A program made the position numbers and the translations under genes. From Amycolatopsis sp. FBCC-B4732 (GTDB lineage: Bacteria > Actinomycetota > Actinomycetes > Mycobacteriales > Pseudonocardiaceae): a stretch of 64,000 bases of DNA. The stretch is taken from contig NZ_CP095376.1 in NCBI RefSeq assembly GCF_023008405.1, positions 2,752,001 to 2,816,000 of the forward strand, written 5' to 3'. Under the pieces are notes generated by a model. The model saw only the letters and a list, made by a program, of their open reading frames with translations. It was not told the origin of the DNA and did not search any database. Of this stretch, positions 50,018 through 58,009 are shown piece after piece. The first letter of the stretch is position 1; each line of letters starts with the position of its first letter.

Positions 50018-50604
50018 GTCCGCAGCAGGCTCCCGAGCCAGCCGCCCAGTACCTGCTGGACCTCGGCGCGGGTCGTCGCGGGGTCGTCAGCTGCGGCGAT
50101 CATCCGCGCCGCCTCCAGCACCGCGCTGAGCACGAGCTGGGCCAGGGCGCGGACGGGCTGCTCGACGATCAGCCCGTCCGCCCTGGCCTGCTCCAGCACG
50201 GTGACGAGCAGGCCGAGGCCGTACTCCGCCTCGATCTCGCGCCAGACCTCCCAGCCGAGCACGGCCGGGGCGTCGGTGAGCGAGATGCGGCGGACCTCTT
50301 CGCGCAGGCAGGCGTCGAGGAAGACGCCCAGGCCCTGCAGCATGCCGGTCAGCGGGTCCGCGGCGCCGGCGAACGCGGCTTCGACCTCTTGGGTCAGCTC
50401 GCGCTCGAGCTCCTCGACGACGGCGCGGAACAGGCCCTGCTTGTCGGCGTAGTGGTGGTACAGCGCGCCCCGGGTGACGCCGGCGGCGCGGGTGATCTCG
50501 TCCGCCGGCACGGCCTGGTAGCCGCGGGTGGCGAACAGCTCGCGCGCGGCGGTGACCAAGGCGGCCTTCGTGCCGGCGGAACGGTCCTGCTGGGTACGTC
50601 GCAC
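50014..50604 (-). CDS. TetR-family repressor of the adjacent hydrolase
   Basis: A 196-residue TetR protein with HTH AARELFATRGYQAVPADEITRAAGVTRGALYHHYADKQGLF and a C-terminal ligand domain. GTG 50604 avoids overlap; ATG 50625 is in frame but would overlap the hydrolase stop by 17 bases. It follows the alpha/beta-hydrolase gene in the same operon, and a TACATACA palindrome stands before that gene, suggesting autoregulation. Confidence 0.85.
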   Translation of the reverse strand: MRRTQQDRSAGTKAALVTAARELFATRGYQAVPADEITRAAGVTRGALYHHYADKQGLFRAVVEELERELTQEVEAAFAGAADPLTGMLQGLGVFLDACLREEVRRISLTDAPAVLGWEVWREIEAEYGLGLLVTVLEQARADGLIVEQPVRALAQLVLSAVLEAARMIAAADDPATTRAEVQQVLGGWLGSLLRT

Positions 50605-50608
50605 CCGC

Positions 50609-51478
50609 CTAATCTGCCATGGCACCCGCGAACTCGACGACGTGGCGGGCCAGCACGGCGGGCTGGTCCTCGGAGATGAACGTGTAGGAGTCGGGTACCT
50701 CGACGAGTTTCGCGTCCGGCAGCAGCGCGGCGAGGCGGTGCGCGAGCCGGATCGGGAACAGCTTGTCCTCGGCCGCCCACGCCAGGAGCACCGGCCGGTC
50801 GAAGGTCCGCAGCTTTTCGGCCGCGGCCAGCGTGTGCCGCGGATGGACCTCCCGGAGCAGCTTGCGCAGGTCCCGCCGCACTCCGGCCGACTTCCGCAGC
50901 TGCCCGAGGTAGGCCTGCGCGACCGCGTCCGGCAGCGGCCGCTTGGTCACCCAGCCGAACAGCAGCGGAAGCCGGTACAGCGCGCGGATCCGCAGCAGCT
51001 GCCCGAGCACGGCCATCGACCCCGGGATCCGCGCGATCGGCGGCAGCGCCTTGAAGATCGGCGGGAAGAAGTACTCGAAGCAGTCGGACGGCGTGAGCAC
51101 CACGCGCCCGACCCGCTCCGGACGGCGGCTGAGCATGATCTGCGTCAGCGCGCCGCCGGTGTCGTTCGCGACGAGCGTGACGTCGCGGAGGTCGAGCGCC
51201 TCGAGGAAGCCGGCGATGACGTCGGCGTTCCCGGTGGGGGACAGGTCGGCGTCCGCGCGCATCGGCAGGTCGTGCGCGCCGAGCGGCAGGTCGGGCGCCA
51301 GGCACCGGAACCCGGCCGCGGCGACTTCGGGGACGACTTTCCGCCAGAGTTCCGCGTTCGTCAGCACCCCGTGGACGAACACCACCGGGGCGCCGGAGCC
51401 CCGCTCGAAGTACCGCACCTCGCCGGCGGGCAGCCGGACGCGGTGCTCCTGACCCAGGGTTTCGCTCCGTTGCGTCAT
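50609..51478 (-). CDS. Alpha/beta-hydrolase, dehalogenase/epoxide-hydrolase type
   Basis: A 289-residue alpha/beta-hydrolase. Oxyanion region VVFVHGVLTNAELW, nucleophile elbow VANDTGGAL with Asp in place of Ser (haloalkane dehalogenase/epoxide hydrolase type), acid near AWAAEDKLF, and the final loop reads DSYTFISEDQP where a catalytic His would be expected, so hydrolysis may not proceed in the usual way. It starts directly behind a TetR operator. Confidence 0.82.
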   Translation of the reverse strand: MTQRSETLGQEHRVRLPAGEVRYFERGSGAPVVFVHGVLTNAELWRKVVPEVAAAGFRCLAPDLPLGAHDLPMRADADLSPTGNADVIAGFLEALDLRDVTLVANDTGGALTQIMLSRRPERVGRVVLTPSDCFEYFFPPIFKALPPIARIPGSMAVLGQLLRIRALYRLPLLFGWVTKRPLPDAVAQAYLGQLRKSAGVRRDLRKLLREVHPRHTLAAAEKLRTFDRPVLLAWAAEDKLFPIRLAHRLAALLPDAKLVEVPDSYTFISEDQPAVLARHVVEFAGAMAD

Positions 51479-51488
51479 GCGGTCAGGT

Positions 51489-51507
51489 TACATACATGGT
51501 GTATGTA
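51489..51507. promoter_or_regulatory. TetR operator TACATACA-TGG-TGTATGTA
   Basis: Perfect 8-3-8 inverted repeat 10 bases upstream of the hydrolase start (minus) and 7 bases past the NmrA-like stop. Such ACATACA operators are typical of TetR proteins. It should control the hydrolase-tetR operon. Confidence 0.7.
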
Positions 51508-51513
51508 TGTAAA

Positions 51514-52140
51514 TCAGTTCGCGACGGTGAACCGGGTTCGGTGGTGGCGCGGCCGTTCCGCTTCGTCCAGCAACGCGACCGCGAAGTCCTCCATCGAGAT
51601 CGCCGACCGGCCGTCGGCGTCGACGAGCAGTTCGTCGCCGCCGAGGCGGTAGTGGCCGGTCCGTTCGCCCGGCTCCAGGAGTGCGGGCGGGCTGGCGTAG
51701 GTCCAGTCGGCGGCGGTGTCGGTCCGGTATTCGTCGTGCTGCGCCTGACATGCCGCGGCGATCGGGCGCAACTCGGCGGGGAAACCCGGGTCTTCGAGCA
51801 CCGTCGTGCCGGCGGGGGTGAGCAGGCTCGCCGCGCCGCCGACGGCCAGCAGCCGGACGCCGGTGCCGGCGAGGCCTTTGAGCAGGCCCCGGGTCGCTTC
51901 GACCAGCTCGTGTTCCCGGCCGGGTGCGGGCCGGGTCGCCGTGATCACGAGGTCCTGGCCCCGGCTGAGCACGGCGACGTCGTCGGGGTTCGCGGCGTCG
52001 CCCGGGCGGACGGGGACCGGCAGATCCTCGGCGCGCCGAGGATCGCGGGCGACGGCGGTGACTTCGTGACCTCGGGCGACGGCTTCGACGACGACGCGGC
52101 GGCCGACGTTGCCGGCCGCGCCGAACACGGTGATGCGCAT
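51514..52140 (-). CDS. NmrA-like NAD(P)-binding protein
   Basis: A 208-residue Rossmann-fold protein of the atypical SDR/NmrA type: MRITVFGAAGNVGRRVVVEAV with GxxGxxG, AVARDP, LVITATRPAP, VRLLAVGGAASL and YRTDTAADWTYASPP with no catalytic YxxxK, so it is more likely a redox sensor or binding protein than a dehydrogenase. Two 12-base palindromes stand upstream. Confidence 0.85.
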   Translation of the reverse strand: MRITVFGAAGNVGRRVVVEAVARGHEVTAVARDPRRAEDLPVPVRPGDAANPDDVAVLSRGQDLVITATRPAPGREHELVEATRGLLKGLAGTGVRLLAVGGAASLLTPAGTTVLEDPGFPAELRPIAAACQAQHDEYRTDTAADWTYASPPALLEPGERTGHYRLGGDELLVDADGRSAISMEDFAVALLDEAERPRHHRTRFTVAN

Positions 52141-52163
52141 GGGGACTCCTCTGCGTCAGATTG

Positions 52164-52195
52164 CTTAGCGCTAAGAAGTCTAGCTTAGGGCTAAG
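52164..52195. promoter_or_regulatory. Paired operators CTTAGCGCTAAG and CTTAGGGCTAAG
   Basis: CTTAGCGCTAAG (52164-52175, perfect palindrome) and CTTAGGGCTAAG (52184-52195, one mismatch) have centres exactly 20 bases apart, two DNA turns. They lie just upstream of the NmrA-like gene. The regulator is not adjacent. Confidence 0.6.
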
Positions 52196-52460
52196 GTAAC
52201 TGTGCGCGTCAGGAGCCGGGTACGAACGATTGGCGATGGGAAGGCGGCGCGATCGGCCGGGGAGGCGCGGCGGTGCCTCGGACTTGGCTTCGGGGAAAGG
52301 TCGGACCCGGGGCCCCGCCGCCCGCGGGACAGCTGACACGGTGTCCTGCGGTGGATCCACCCTACGAACCGCCGGGGCGCCTGACCAGGGCCTCGATCCG
52401 GTGTCGAAGGTTTGTCGCCCGGTCGGTCACGACACCTACCGAGAGTGGTCCGTGGTAGCC
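52196..52460. other. Spacer between NmrA-like and VOC genes
   Basis: About 265 bases without a supported gene. It holds promoters of the divergent NmrA-like and VOC genes. Confidence 0.4.
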
Positions 52461-52476
52461 TGAAGTTGAAACTTCA
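52461..52476. promoter_or_regulatory. Palindrome TGAAGTT-GA-AACTTCA
   Basis: Perfect 7-2-7 inverted repeat 30 bases before the VOC start. This TTGAAGTTxxAACTTCAA type of site is used by MarR/HxlR-type repressors of VOC and DoxX genes in actinobacteria (established pattern; regulator not in the window). Confidence 0.6.
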
Positions 52477-52506
52477 ATCGATTACGTACCGCGCGCGGGA
52501 GTCCCG

Positions 52507-53019
52507 ATGTCGATCTTTCGCCTGAACCACGCCGTGCTCTATGTCCGGAACCTGGCGGAGAGCGTCGCTTTCTACCGGGACGTGCTGGGCTTCGGCTACA
52601 TCGACGGCGGCGACGCCCACCGCGGCGCGGCCTTCCTGCGCGCCCCCGGTTCGACCAACGACCACGACCTCGGCCTCTTCGAGATCGGCGCGCACGCCGA
52701 GGATTCCGGCGCGGGCCAGACGTCGGTGGGGCTCTACCACCTCGCGTGGGAGGTCGACACCCTCGGCGACCTCGAGCGGATCGCGGGCCGGCTCCGCGAG
52801 GCGGGCGCGCTGGTCGGGTCGTCGGACCACGGCACCACGAAGTCGTTGTACGCCAAGGACCCCAGCGGCATCGAGTTCGAGGTGGTCTGGATCATCCCGC
52901 GCGAGCTGCTGACCGACGCGGACCGCGCGAAGAGCGCGGCCATCGGCCGGCTGGACCTCGCGGGCGAGCTGGCGAAGTACGGCCCGGACGCCCGCAGTGG
53001 CGTGGGCATCTCCCGCTAG
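52507..53019 (+). CDS. VOC-family (glyoxalase/dioxygenase-like) protein
   Basis: A 170-residue vicinal-oxygen-chelate protein: FRLNHAVLYVRNLAESVAFYRDVLGF, then H in GLYHLAWEVDTLGDLERI and E in SGIEFEVVWI, giving the metal-binding His/His/Glu pattern. Related proteins are ring-cleavage dioxygenases or glyoxalase-type. It is convergent with DoxX, as often in actinobacteria, with a terminator between. Confidence 0.88.
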   Translation: MSIFRLNHAVLYVRNLAESVAFYRDVLGFGYIDGGDAHRGAAFLRAPGSTNDHDLGLFEIGAHAEDSGAGQTSVGLYHLAWEVDTLGDLERIAGRLREAGALVGSSDHGTTKSLYAKDPSGIEFEVVWIIPRELLTDADRAKSAAIGRLDLAGELAKYGPDARSGVGISR

Positions 53020-53026
53020 GCGAACC

Positions 53027-53057
53027 CGGCGGCGCACCGGTGGAGCGGGCGCCGCCG
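53027..53057. terminator. Bidirectional hairpin between VOC and DoxX
   Basis: Stem CGGCGGCGC (53027-53035) with GCGCCGCCG (53049-53057), loop 13 bases, between convergent stops at 53019 and 53071. Confidence 0.6.
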
Positions 53058-53070
53058 AGCCCTCCCTTCG

Positions 53071-53496
53071 TCAGGCGGTGACGCCGGCCCGGTCCGGCTG
53101 TGCTTCCCGCTGTCGCGTGGCGAGGTTGCCGAGCGCGAAGCGGCCGGGGCCCACGAACGCGACGATGAGCAGCGACCAGCAGAACAGCGTCGCCGCTTCG
53201 CCGCCGTTCTGGATCGGGAACAGGCCGTCCGGGGCGTGCGAGGAGAAGTACGCGTAGGCCATCGAGCCGGAGCCGAGCACGGCGGCGACCCGGGTGCCGA
53301 AGCCGACGCAGACGAGCACGCCGCAGACGAGCTGGATGAGCGCGGCCCACCAGCCCGGCCAGGCGCCGACGGCCGTGGGGGCCTTCGCGCCGAACAGGCC
53401 GAACAGGGTCTTGAGGCCGTGGCAGGCGAACAAGAAGCCGATGACGATGCGGTACAGCCCGATGACGTGCTCGCGGGCCGGGTCCAGGCGGTGCAT
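53071..53496 (-). CDS. DoxX-family membrane protein
   Basis: A 141-residue protein with four membrane helices: LYRIVIGFLFACHGLKTLFGLFG, WWAALIQLVCGVLVCVGFG, AAVLGSGSMAYAYFSSH and ATLFCWSLLIVAFVGPG. ATG 53496 is chosen because GGAGG stands five bases upstream; the longer frame to 53526 lacks one. DoxX proteins take part in thiol/oxidative stress defence in mycobacteria. Convergent with VOC gene. Confidence 0.88.
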   Translation of the reverse strand: MHRLDPAREHVIGLYRIVIGFLFACHGLKTLFGLFGAKAPTAVGAWPGWWAALIQLVCGVLVCVGFGTRVAAVLGSGSMAYAYFSSHAPDGLFPIQNGGEAATLFCWSLLIVAFVGPGRFALGNLATRQREAQPDRAGVTA

Positions 53497-53832
53497 GGTG
53501 CCTCCGGTGTCGGTGCTGGGCGGCATCGAACCGGCCGGGGGAGGGACCGGCCGCTGCGAATTCGGTACGCGCCCAGATATACCGTCCGTCAGTGACTCGT
53601 CACAAGGTCCTAAGGTCGGTTAAGCACATTTAAGTAATGGTATTCACTGGAGTTTCCGGCCGCAGGCAACGTAAAACCGCCGTCCGGGTGATCTTGATCC
53701 AGTGGTCCAGACCAGTTTGCGGAGTGGTCCGCTCCGGTGTTTCGGGAATGTTTCCGAACCATTGACCCTGAACATTGTTCTGAGAAAATTCTGAGGACTC
53801 GAACCGTACCCTGACGGTGACGTGGCGCACCC
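53497..53832. other. Spacer between DoxX and TetR genes
   Basis: About 335 bases, with an AT-rich middle (near 53610-53640) that could hold the divergent promoters. No gene or hairpin is convincing. Confidence 0.4.
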
Positions 53833-53857
53833 GAACACGTTCGTCACGAACATGTTC
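53833..53857. promoter_or_regulatory. TetR operator GAACACGTTCGT-C-ACGAACATGTTC
   Basis: Two 12-base arms (53833-53844 and 53846-53857) pair in 11 of 12 positions; each arm also contains its own GAAC-GTTC palindrome. Sits 14 bases before the TetR start, a classic autorepression site for the TetR-monooxygenase operon. Confidence 0.7.
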
Positions 53858-53871
53858 GCTATGGTGGTGGC

Positions 53872-54558
53872 ATGACACCGGACAGCACGTACAACCGGCG
53901 GGAGCGCCCGGCGAAGCCGGCGTTGACGCGTGACGGCATCGTGGCGACAGCGGTCGCGCTGATGCGCGCCGAAGGCGTCGAGCGCGTCACCATGCGACGG
54001 CTCGCCAAGGAGCTCGACACCGGGGCCGCGTCGCTCTACGTCTACGTCAAGGACACCGAGGAACTGCACGCCGCGGTGCTCGACGAGCTGCTCGCCGAGG
54101 TCGACCTCGGCGGGGAGGGGGACTGGCGCGAACGCCTGTGGGCGGTGCTGGACTCCTACCGGGCGGTGCTGTTCGCGCACCCCAGCCTGGCCCGCGTCGC
54201 GCTGGTGACGCGGCTGAGCGGGCCGAACTACTTCACGCTCGTCGAGCGCGTGCTCGCGCTGCTCGACGAAGGCGGCATGGCACCGGGGCAGGCGGCGTGG
54301 GCGGTCGACGCGCTGCTGCTGAGCGCCACCGCGGCCGCCGTCGAGCACGGCAGCCGCCGGGAGAAACCCGGTGCCGCCCGCGAGCACGACGTCCTGGTCG
54401 AGTCGGTGGCGACGGCGTCGCCGCGGACCCACCCGCACATCGCCGCGCTGGCCGCCGACCTGGTGTCCGGCCCCGGCCCCCGCCGCACGAGGTGGGCGTT
54501 CGACGCGCTGCTCAACGGCGCGCTCGCCACCCCGCGCCCCGAACCCGAGGAGTCCTGA
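53872..54558 (+). CDS. TetR-family repressor of TetX-like monooxygenase operon
   Basis: A 228-residue TetR protein of the TetR_C type: LTRDGIVATAVALMRAEGVERVTMRRLAKELDTGAASLYVYVKDTEEL as HTH, followed by the ligand-binding helices. TetR itself and MphR-like members have the same N-terminal tetracycline-repressor layout. Its stop overlaps the monooxygenase start by one base. With a palindrome directly upstream it should repress its own operon until a small-molecule inducer binds. Confidence 0.9.
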   Translation: MTPDSTYNRRERPAKPALTRDGIVATAVALMRAEGVERVTMRRLAKELDTGAASLYVYVKDTEELHAAVLDELLAEVDLGGEGDWRERLWAVLDSYRAVLFAHPSLARVALVTRLSGPNYFTLVERVLALLDEGGMAPGQAAWAVDALLLSATAAAVEHGSRREKPGAAREHDVLVESVATASPRTHPHIAALAADLVSGPGPRRTRWAFDALLNGALATPRPEPEES

Positions 54559-55661
54559 TGCCCGCGATCGCCATCACCGGCGGCGGCCTGGGTGGGCTCA
54601 CCCTGGCCCGCGTCCTGCACACCCGCGGCATCGCCGCGACGGTGTACGAACTGGACGCCACGCCCACCGCCCGCGACCAGGGCGGCACGCTCGACCTGCA
54701 CGAAGAATCCGGGCTGCGTGCCCTGGCCGAGGCCGGCCTGCTCGACGGATTCCGGGCCCTCGCCCGGGAAGAAGGCGAAGCCCTGCGGATCCTCGACCGC
54801 CACGGCGTCGTCCGGTTCGAAGAGACCGCCGAAGACAGCGGGGGCGCCCGGCCCGAGATCGACCGCGGTGCCCTCAAGCGGATCCTCGTCGAATCGCTGC
54901 CGGACGGAGTGGTCCGCTGGGGTGCCAAGGTGACCGCGGTGGCGCCCGGGCGGCTCACCCTGGACACCGGCGAAGTCGTCGAAGCCGATCTGGTGGTCGG
55001 CGCGGACGGTGCCTGGTCGAAGGTCCGCCCGCTGCTGTCGGACGCCGTGCCGCGCTACTCCGGACTGTCCTTCGTGGAGGCCCGGCTGTCCGATGTGGAC
55101 GACCGGCACCCGGCGGTGGCGGCGCTGGTCGGCGCCGGGTCGATGTTCGCGCTCGCCGCGGGGAAGGGGCTGATCGCCCAGCGCACCGGCGGCGGGTGGA
55201 TCCGGGTGTACGCCGCCGTCGAGACCGCGGATCCCGCCGCGGTCGCGGACTTCGCCGAGCGGGACCAGTTGCTCGAGGTCTTCGCGGACTTCGACGCCGG
55301 GCTCCGGGCGCTCATCGCGGAAAGCGACGGTGCCCTGATCCCGCGGCCGATCCACGCCCTGCCGGTCGGGCACCGCTGGGCGCGCGTCCCGGGTGTGACA
55401 CTTCTGGGCGATGCCGCACACGTGATGTCACCCTTCGCCGGCGAGGGCGCGAACCTCGCCATGCTCGACGCCGCCGAACTGGCCCTCGCGCTGGCCGGTC
55501 ACGACGACGTCGAAAGCGCTCTCTCGGCCTACGAAGCCGCGATGTTCCCCCGCGCGGAAGCCGCCGCCCGGGACTCGGCGGACAACCTCGAAGCCTGCTT
55601 CGCCCCCGGCGCGCCCGCCGCGATGGTCGAGCAGATGACCCGGTTCGCCGCCCGCCACTGA
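54558..55661 (+). CDS. TetX-like FAD monooxygenase
   Basis: A 367-residue flavoprotein hydroxylase: GGGLGGLTLARVLHTRG Rossmann fingerprint, GGTLDLHEESGLRAL (identical in style to TetX GGTLDLH), DLVVGADGAWSKVR (DG motif) and GDAAHVMSPFAGEGANLAMLDAAELALAL (GD motif). TetX inactivates tetracyclines by hydroxylation, and this family also includes tailoring enzymes; TetX-level identity cannot be judged by eye. It overlaps the TetR gene and is followed 14 bases later by a hydrolase. Confidence 0.88.
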   Translation: MPAIAITGGGLGGLTLARVLHTRGIAATVYELDATPTARDQGGTLDLHEESGLRALAEAGLLDGFRALAREEGEALRILDRHGVVRFEETAEDSGGARPEIDRGALKRILVESLPDGVVRWGAKVTAVAPGRLTLDTGEVVEADLVVGADGAWSKVRPLLSDAVPRYSGLSFVEARLSDVDDRHPAVAALVGAGSMFALAAGKGLIAQRTGGGWIRVYAAVETADPAAVADFAERDQLLEVFADFDAGLRALIAESDGALIPRPIHALPVGHRWARVPGVTLLGDAAHVMSPFAGEGANLAMLDAAELALALAGHDDVESALSAYEAAMFPRAEAAARDSADNLEACFAPGAPAAMVEQMTRFAARH

Positions 55662-55675
55662 CGAAAGGGACCACC

Positions 55676-56359
55676 ATGACCTTCGACCTCCTCGACACCG
55701 GTGCCGGCGACCGGACGGTGCTGGTGCTGCACGGCGGCGCCGGACCCCGCGGCGTCACCTCGATCGTCGAGCACTTCGCGCCGCGCGCCCGGGTGCTCGC
55801 CCCGACCCACCCGGGCTGGTCGGGCACCCCGCGCCCGGACTGGTGCACCGGCGTCGACGACCTCGCGCTGGCCTACCTCGAGCTGCTCGAGGACGAAGAC
55901 CTCACGGACGTCACCGTGGTGGCCAGCTCCTTCGGCGGCTGGGTCGCGGCCGAGCTGGCCGTCCGCGACCGGGGGCGGCGGCTCGGCAAGCTCGTGCTGC
56001 TCGACGCCATCGGTCCCGAGGTCGACGGCGTCCCCGTGCGGATGCCGCAGCCGCCGGCCGGTGCGCCGCAGCCGCCGCCCGGCGCGCCGGGGCCGAACCC
56101 GGCCGACCTGGAGGCGTTGCGGACCTACGCCGGCCCCGGCCTGGCCGATCCGAAACTGTTGCGCCGCCTGGCGCGGGTCCGGATCCCGGCGCTGCTCATC
56201 TGGGGCGAGGACGACACCGTCGTCCCGCCGGCCTTCGGCAAGGCCTACGCGGCCGCGTTCGCCGACGCCCGGTTCGAGGTCGTCCCGGGCGCCGGGCACA
56301 TGCCGGCGCTGCAGGCTCCCGATGCGACGTTCGACTTGATCGACGTGTTCCTCGAATAG
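55676..56359 (+). CDS. Small alpha/beta-hydrolase of TetR-TetX-like operon
   Basis: A 227-residue alpha/beta-hydrolase: LVLHGGAGPRG oxyanion loop, VVASSFGGWVAAEL nucleophile elbow (Ser), acid in WGEDDTVVPP and His in GAGHMPALQAP. Complete triad, 30 residues shorter than usual with a small cap rich in Pro. GAAAGGGA precedes ATG 55676. Third gene of the TetR operon. Confidence 0.88.
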   Translation: MTFDLLDTGAGDRTVLVLHGGAGPRGVTSIVEHFAPRARVLAPTHPGWSGTPRPDWCTGVDDLALAYLELLEDEDLTDVTVVASSFGGWVAAELAVRDRGRRLGKLVLLDAIGPEVDGVPVRMPQPPAGAPQPPPGAPGPNPADLEALRTYAGPGLADPKLLRRLARVRIPALLIWGEDDTVVPPAFGKAYAAAFADARFEVVPGAGHMPALQAPDATFDLIDVFLE

Positions 56360-56387
56360 CTTGATCCATACCCCGTAGAGTGGCTCC

Positions 56388-57638
56388 ATGGTGGACGAAG
56401 AAGTCGTCTCGGAGCGCATCCGGCAGATGGCCGCCGCACTGGCGGGCCGCGCGGACGAACTCACCGGCGAACTGATCCAGCTGTACGCGGCCGACCTGCC
56501 GCAGCTGGTCAACGACGACGAGCGCATGGTGAGCCTGCTGTCGGCGAGCGTCTACCAGAACATCGAGACCGCGCTGCAGATCTTCCGGCACGGCATCGAC
56601 CCGGCGACCGTCGAGCCGCCGGCCGCGGCGATGGAGTACGCGCGGCGGCTGGCGCAGCGCGGCACGCCGGTGTTCGACCTGATCCGCGCGTACGACCTCG
56701 GCCAGGCCGCGATGCTCGACTTCGGGTTCCAGGAGTGCATCCGGGTCGTCGACGACGCGGCGCTGCTCGGCGCCATGATGCGCCGGCTGCTGAAGGTCGC
56801 CTACGAGTTCATCACCCGGGTGGTCCGCCAGCTCGTCGGCGTCTACCAGGACGAACGCGATCGGTGGCTGCTCAACCGGAGTGCCGCGCGGGCGGCCAAG
56901 GTGCTGGACCTGCTCGGCGAGAACGGCGGCCCGCCCGACGTCGACGCCGCCGAGGCGGTGATCGGCTACCGGCTGCGCGGCACGCACGTCGGGCTGGTCG
57001 TCTGGCACGCGTCCGAAGCCCACGACGTGCTGTCCCACCTGGAATCGGTCGCGGGTGCGGTGCTCGAACGCGCCGGTGGTGCGGGCCGCCCGCTGTTCGT
57101 GCCCCGCGACGAAGCCGGCGCGTGGGCGTGGCTGCCGGTCGAGGCGGTCCGGCGGGAAGACCTCGACGCGGCCCTCGCGGACGCCGATCCGGGCGTGCGG
57201 GTGACCGTCGGCGACCCCGGCACCGGCGTCGACGGTTTTCGCGACACCCACCAGCAGGCCCGACGGGTGCACGCGCTGGCCCTGGCCGCCGGCGAGCACT
57301 GCGACCGCGTCCTGACGTTCCGGGAAGTCGGCACGGTCGCGCTGATGACGAGCGACCTCAACGCGGCGCGCCTGTGGGTTGCGAGCACGCTCGGGCCGCT
57401 GTCGGCCGACGACGAGAACTGCGGGCGGCTGCGCGAGACGCTGCGGGTGTTCCTCGCTTCCGGCGGCAGCTACACCGCGTCGGCGGCCGAGCTGACGATG
57501 CACAAGAACTCCGTCCAGTACCGCGTCCGCAAGGCGCAGGAACTGCTGCCGCGCGGGCTCGGCGAGGGACGGCTGGACGTCGAGCTGGCGCTCAACCTGT
57601 GCCGCCGGCTCGGGGCGGCCGTGCTGGCCGCGGCGTGA
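56388..57638 (+). CDS. PucR/CdaR-type regulator
   Basis: A 416-residue protein. N-terminal helical region (RADELTGELIQLYAADLPQLV...), central GGDEF-like/CdaR region, and the C-terminal PucR HTH LRVFLASGGSYTASAAELTMHKNSVQYRVRKAQELL. Such regulators are activators of catabolic or antibiotic genes. It starts 28 bases after the hydrolase gene, so could be either the last gene of that operon or separately expressed. Confidence 0.88.
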   Translation: MVDEEVVSERIRQMAAALAGRADELTGELIQLYAADLPQLVNDDERMVSLLSASVYQNIETALQIFRHGIDPATVEPPAAAMEYARRLAQRGTPVFDLIRAYDLGQAAMLDFGFQECIRVVDDAALLGAMMRRLLKVAYEFITRVVRQLVGVYQDERDRWLLNRSAARAAKVLDLLGENGGPPDVDAAEAVIGYRLRGTHVGLVVWHASEAHDVLSHLESVAGAVLERAGGAGRPLFVPRDEAGAWAWLPVEAVRREDLDAALADADPGVRVTVGDPGTGVDGFRDTHQQARRVHALALAAGEHCDRVLTFREVGTVALMTSDLNAARLWVASTLGPLSADDENCGRLRETLRVFLASGGSYTASAAELTMHKNSVQYRVRKAQELLPRGLGEGRLDVELALNLCRRLGAAVLAAA

Positions 57639-57723
57639 CTTTGGTGCCGCGAACCACCGGTGGCGGAGATCATTGGGTCGCGGGCACGAAGCCGTGATCG
57701 GCCGTTCGGCCTACCGTTCGGCT

Positions 57724-57972
57724 ATGGGTGAGAACGGTGGGATGCTCGCGTTGGTGCGGCTTCGCCGAGGCGTCGTGGGCGAAAGCAGACGCGTCTGCCA
57801 CCTGATCCCCGTCCCGACGGGCCCGGTCCCGGGGCACCTGACGGCGCTGTGCGGCGAGTCGATCTTCCCCGGCGAGGCCGAGGTGCTCGACGGGCTGCGC
57901 GGCATGCCGTGCCACGCGTGCCTGATGCAGAGCGCCCCGGCGGGCGGAAACCTCCTGGCCAACGCGGGCTGA
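57724..57972 (+). CDS. Small Cys-containing protein, Pseudonocardiaceae type
   Basis: An 82-residue protein with a conserved-looking motif CHLIPVPTGPVPGHLTALCGE...GMPCHACLM; four Cys and two His could bind zinc. Similar short proteins are frequent in Pseudonocardiaceae, function unknown. ATG 57724 has weak upstream ribosome site; the frame is open further upstream. Confidence 0.6.
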   Translation: MGENGGMLALVRLRRGVVGESRRVCHLIPVPTGPVPGHLTALCGESIFPGEAEVLDGLRGMPCHACLMQSAPAGGNLLANAG

Positions 57973-58009
57973 GCCGCGCGCGGCGGGGAGTGAGCGCGGC
58001 GGGAGCCCG

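Noticed and set aside
53071..53526. DoxX start at 53526
   Set aside because: GGAGG lies five bases before ATG 53496, and the extra ten residues are not hydrophobic or conserved-looking.
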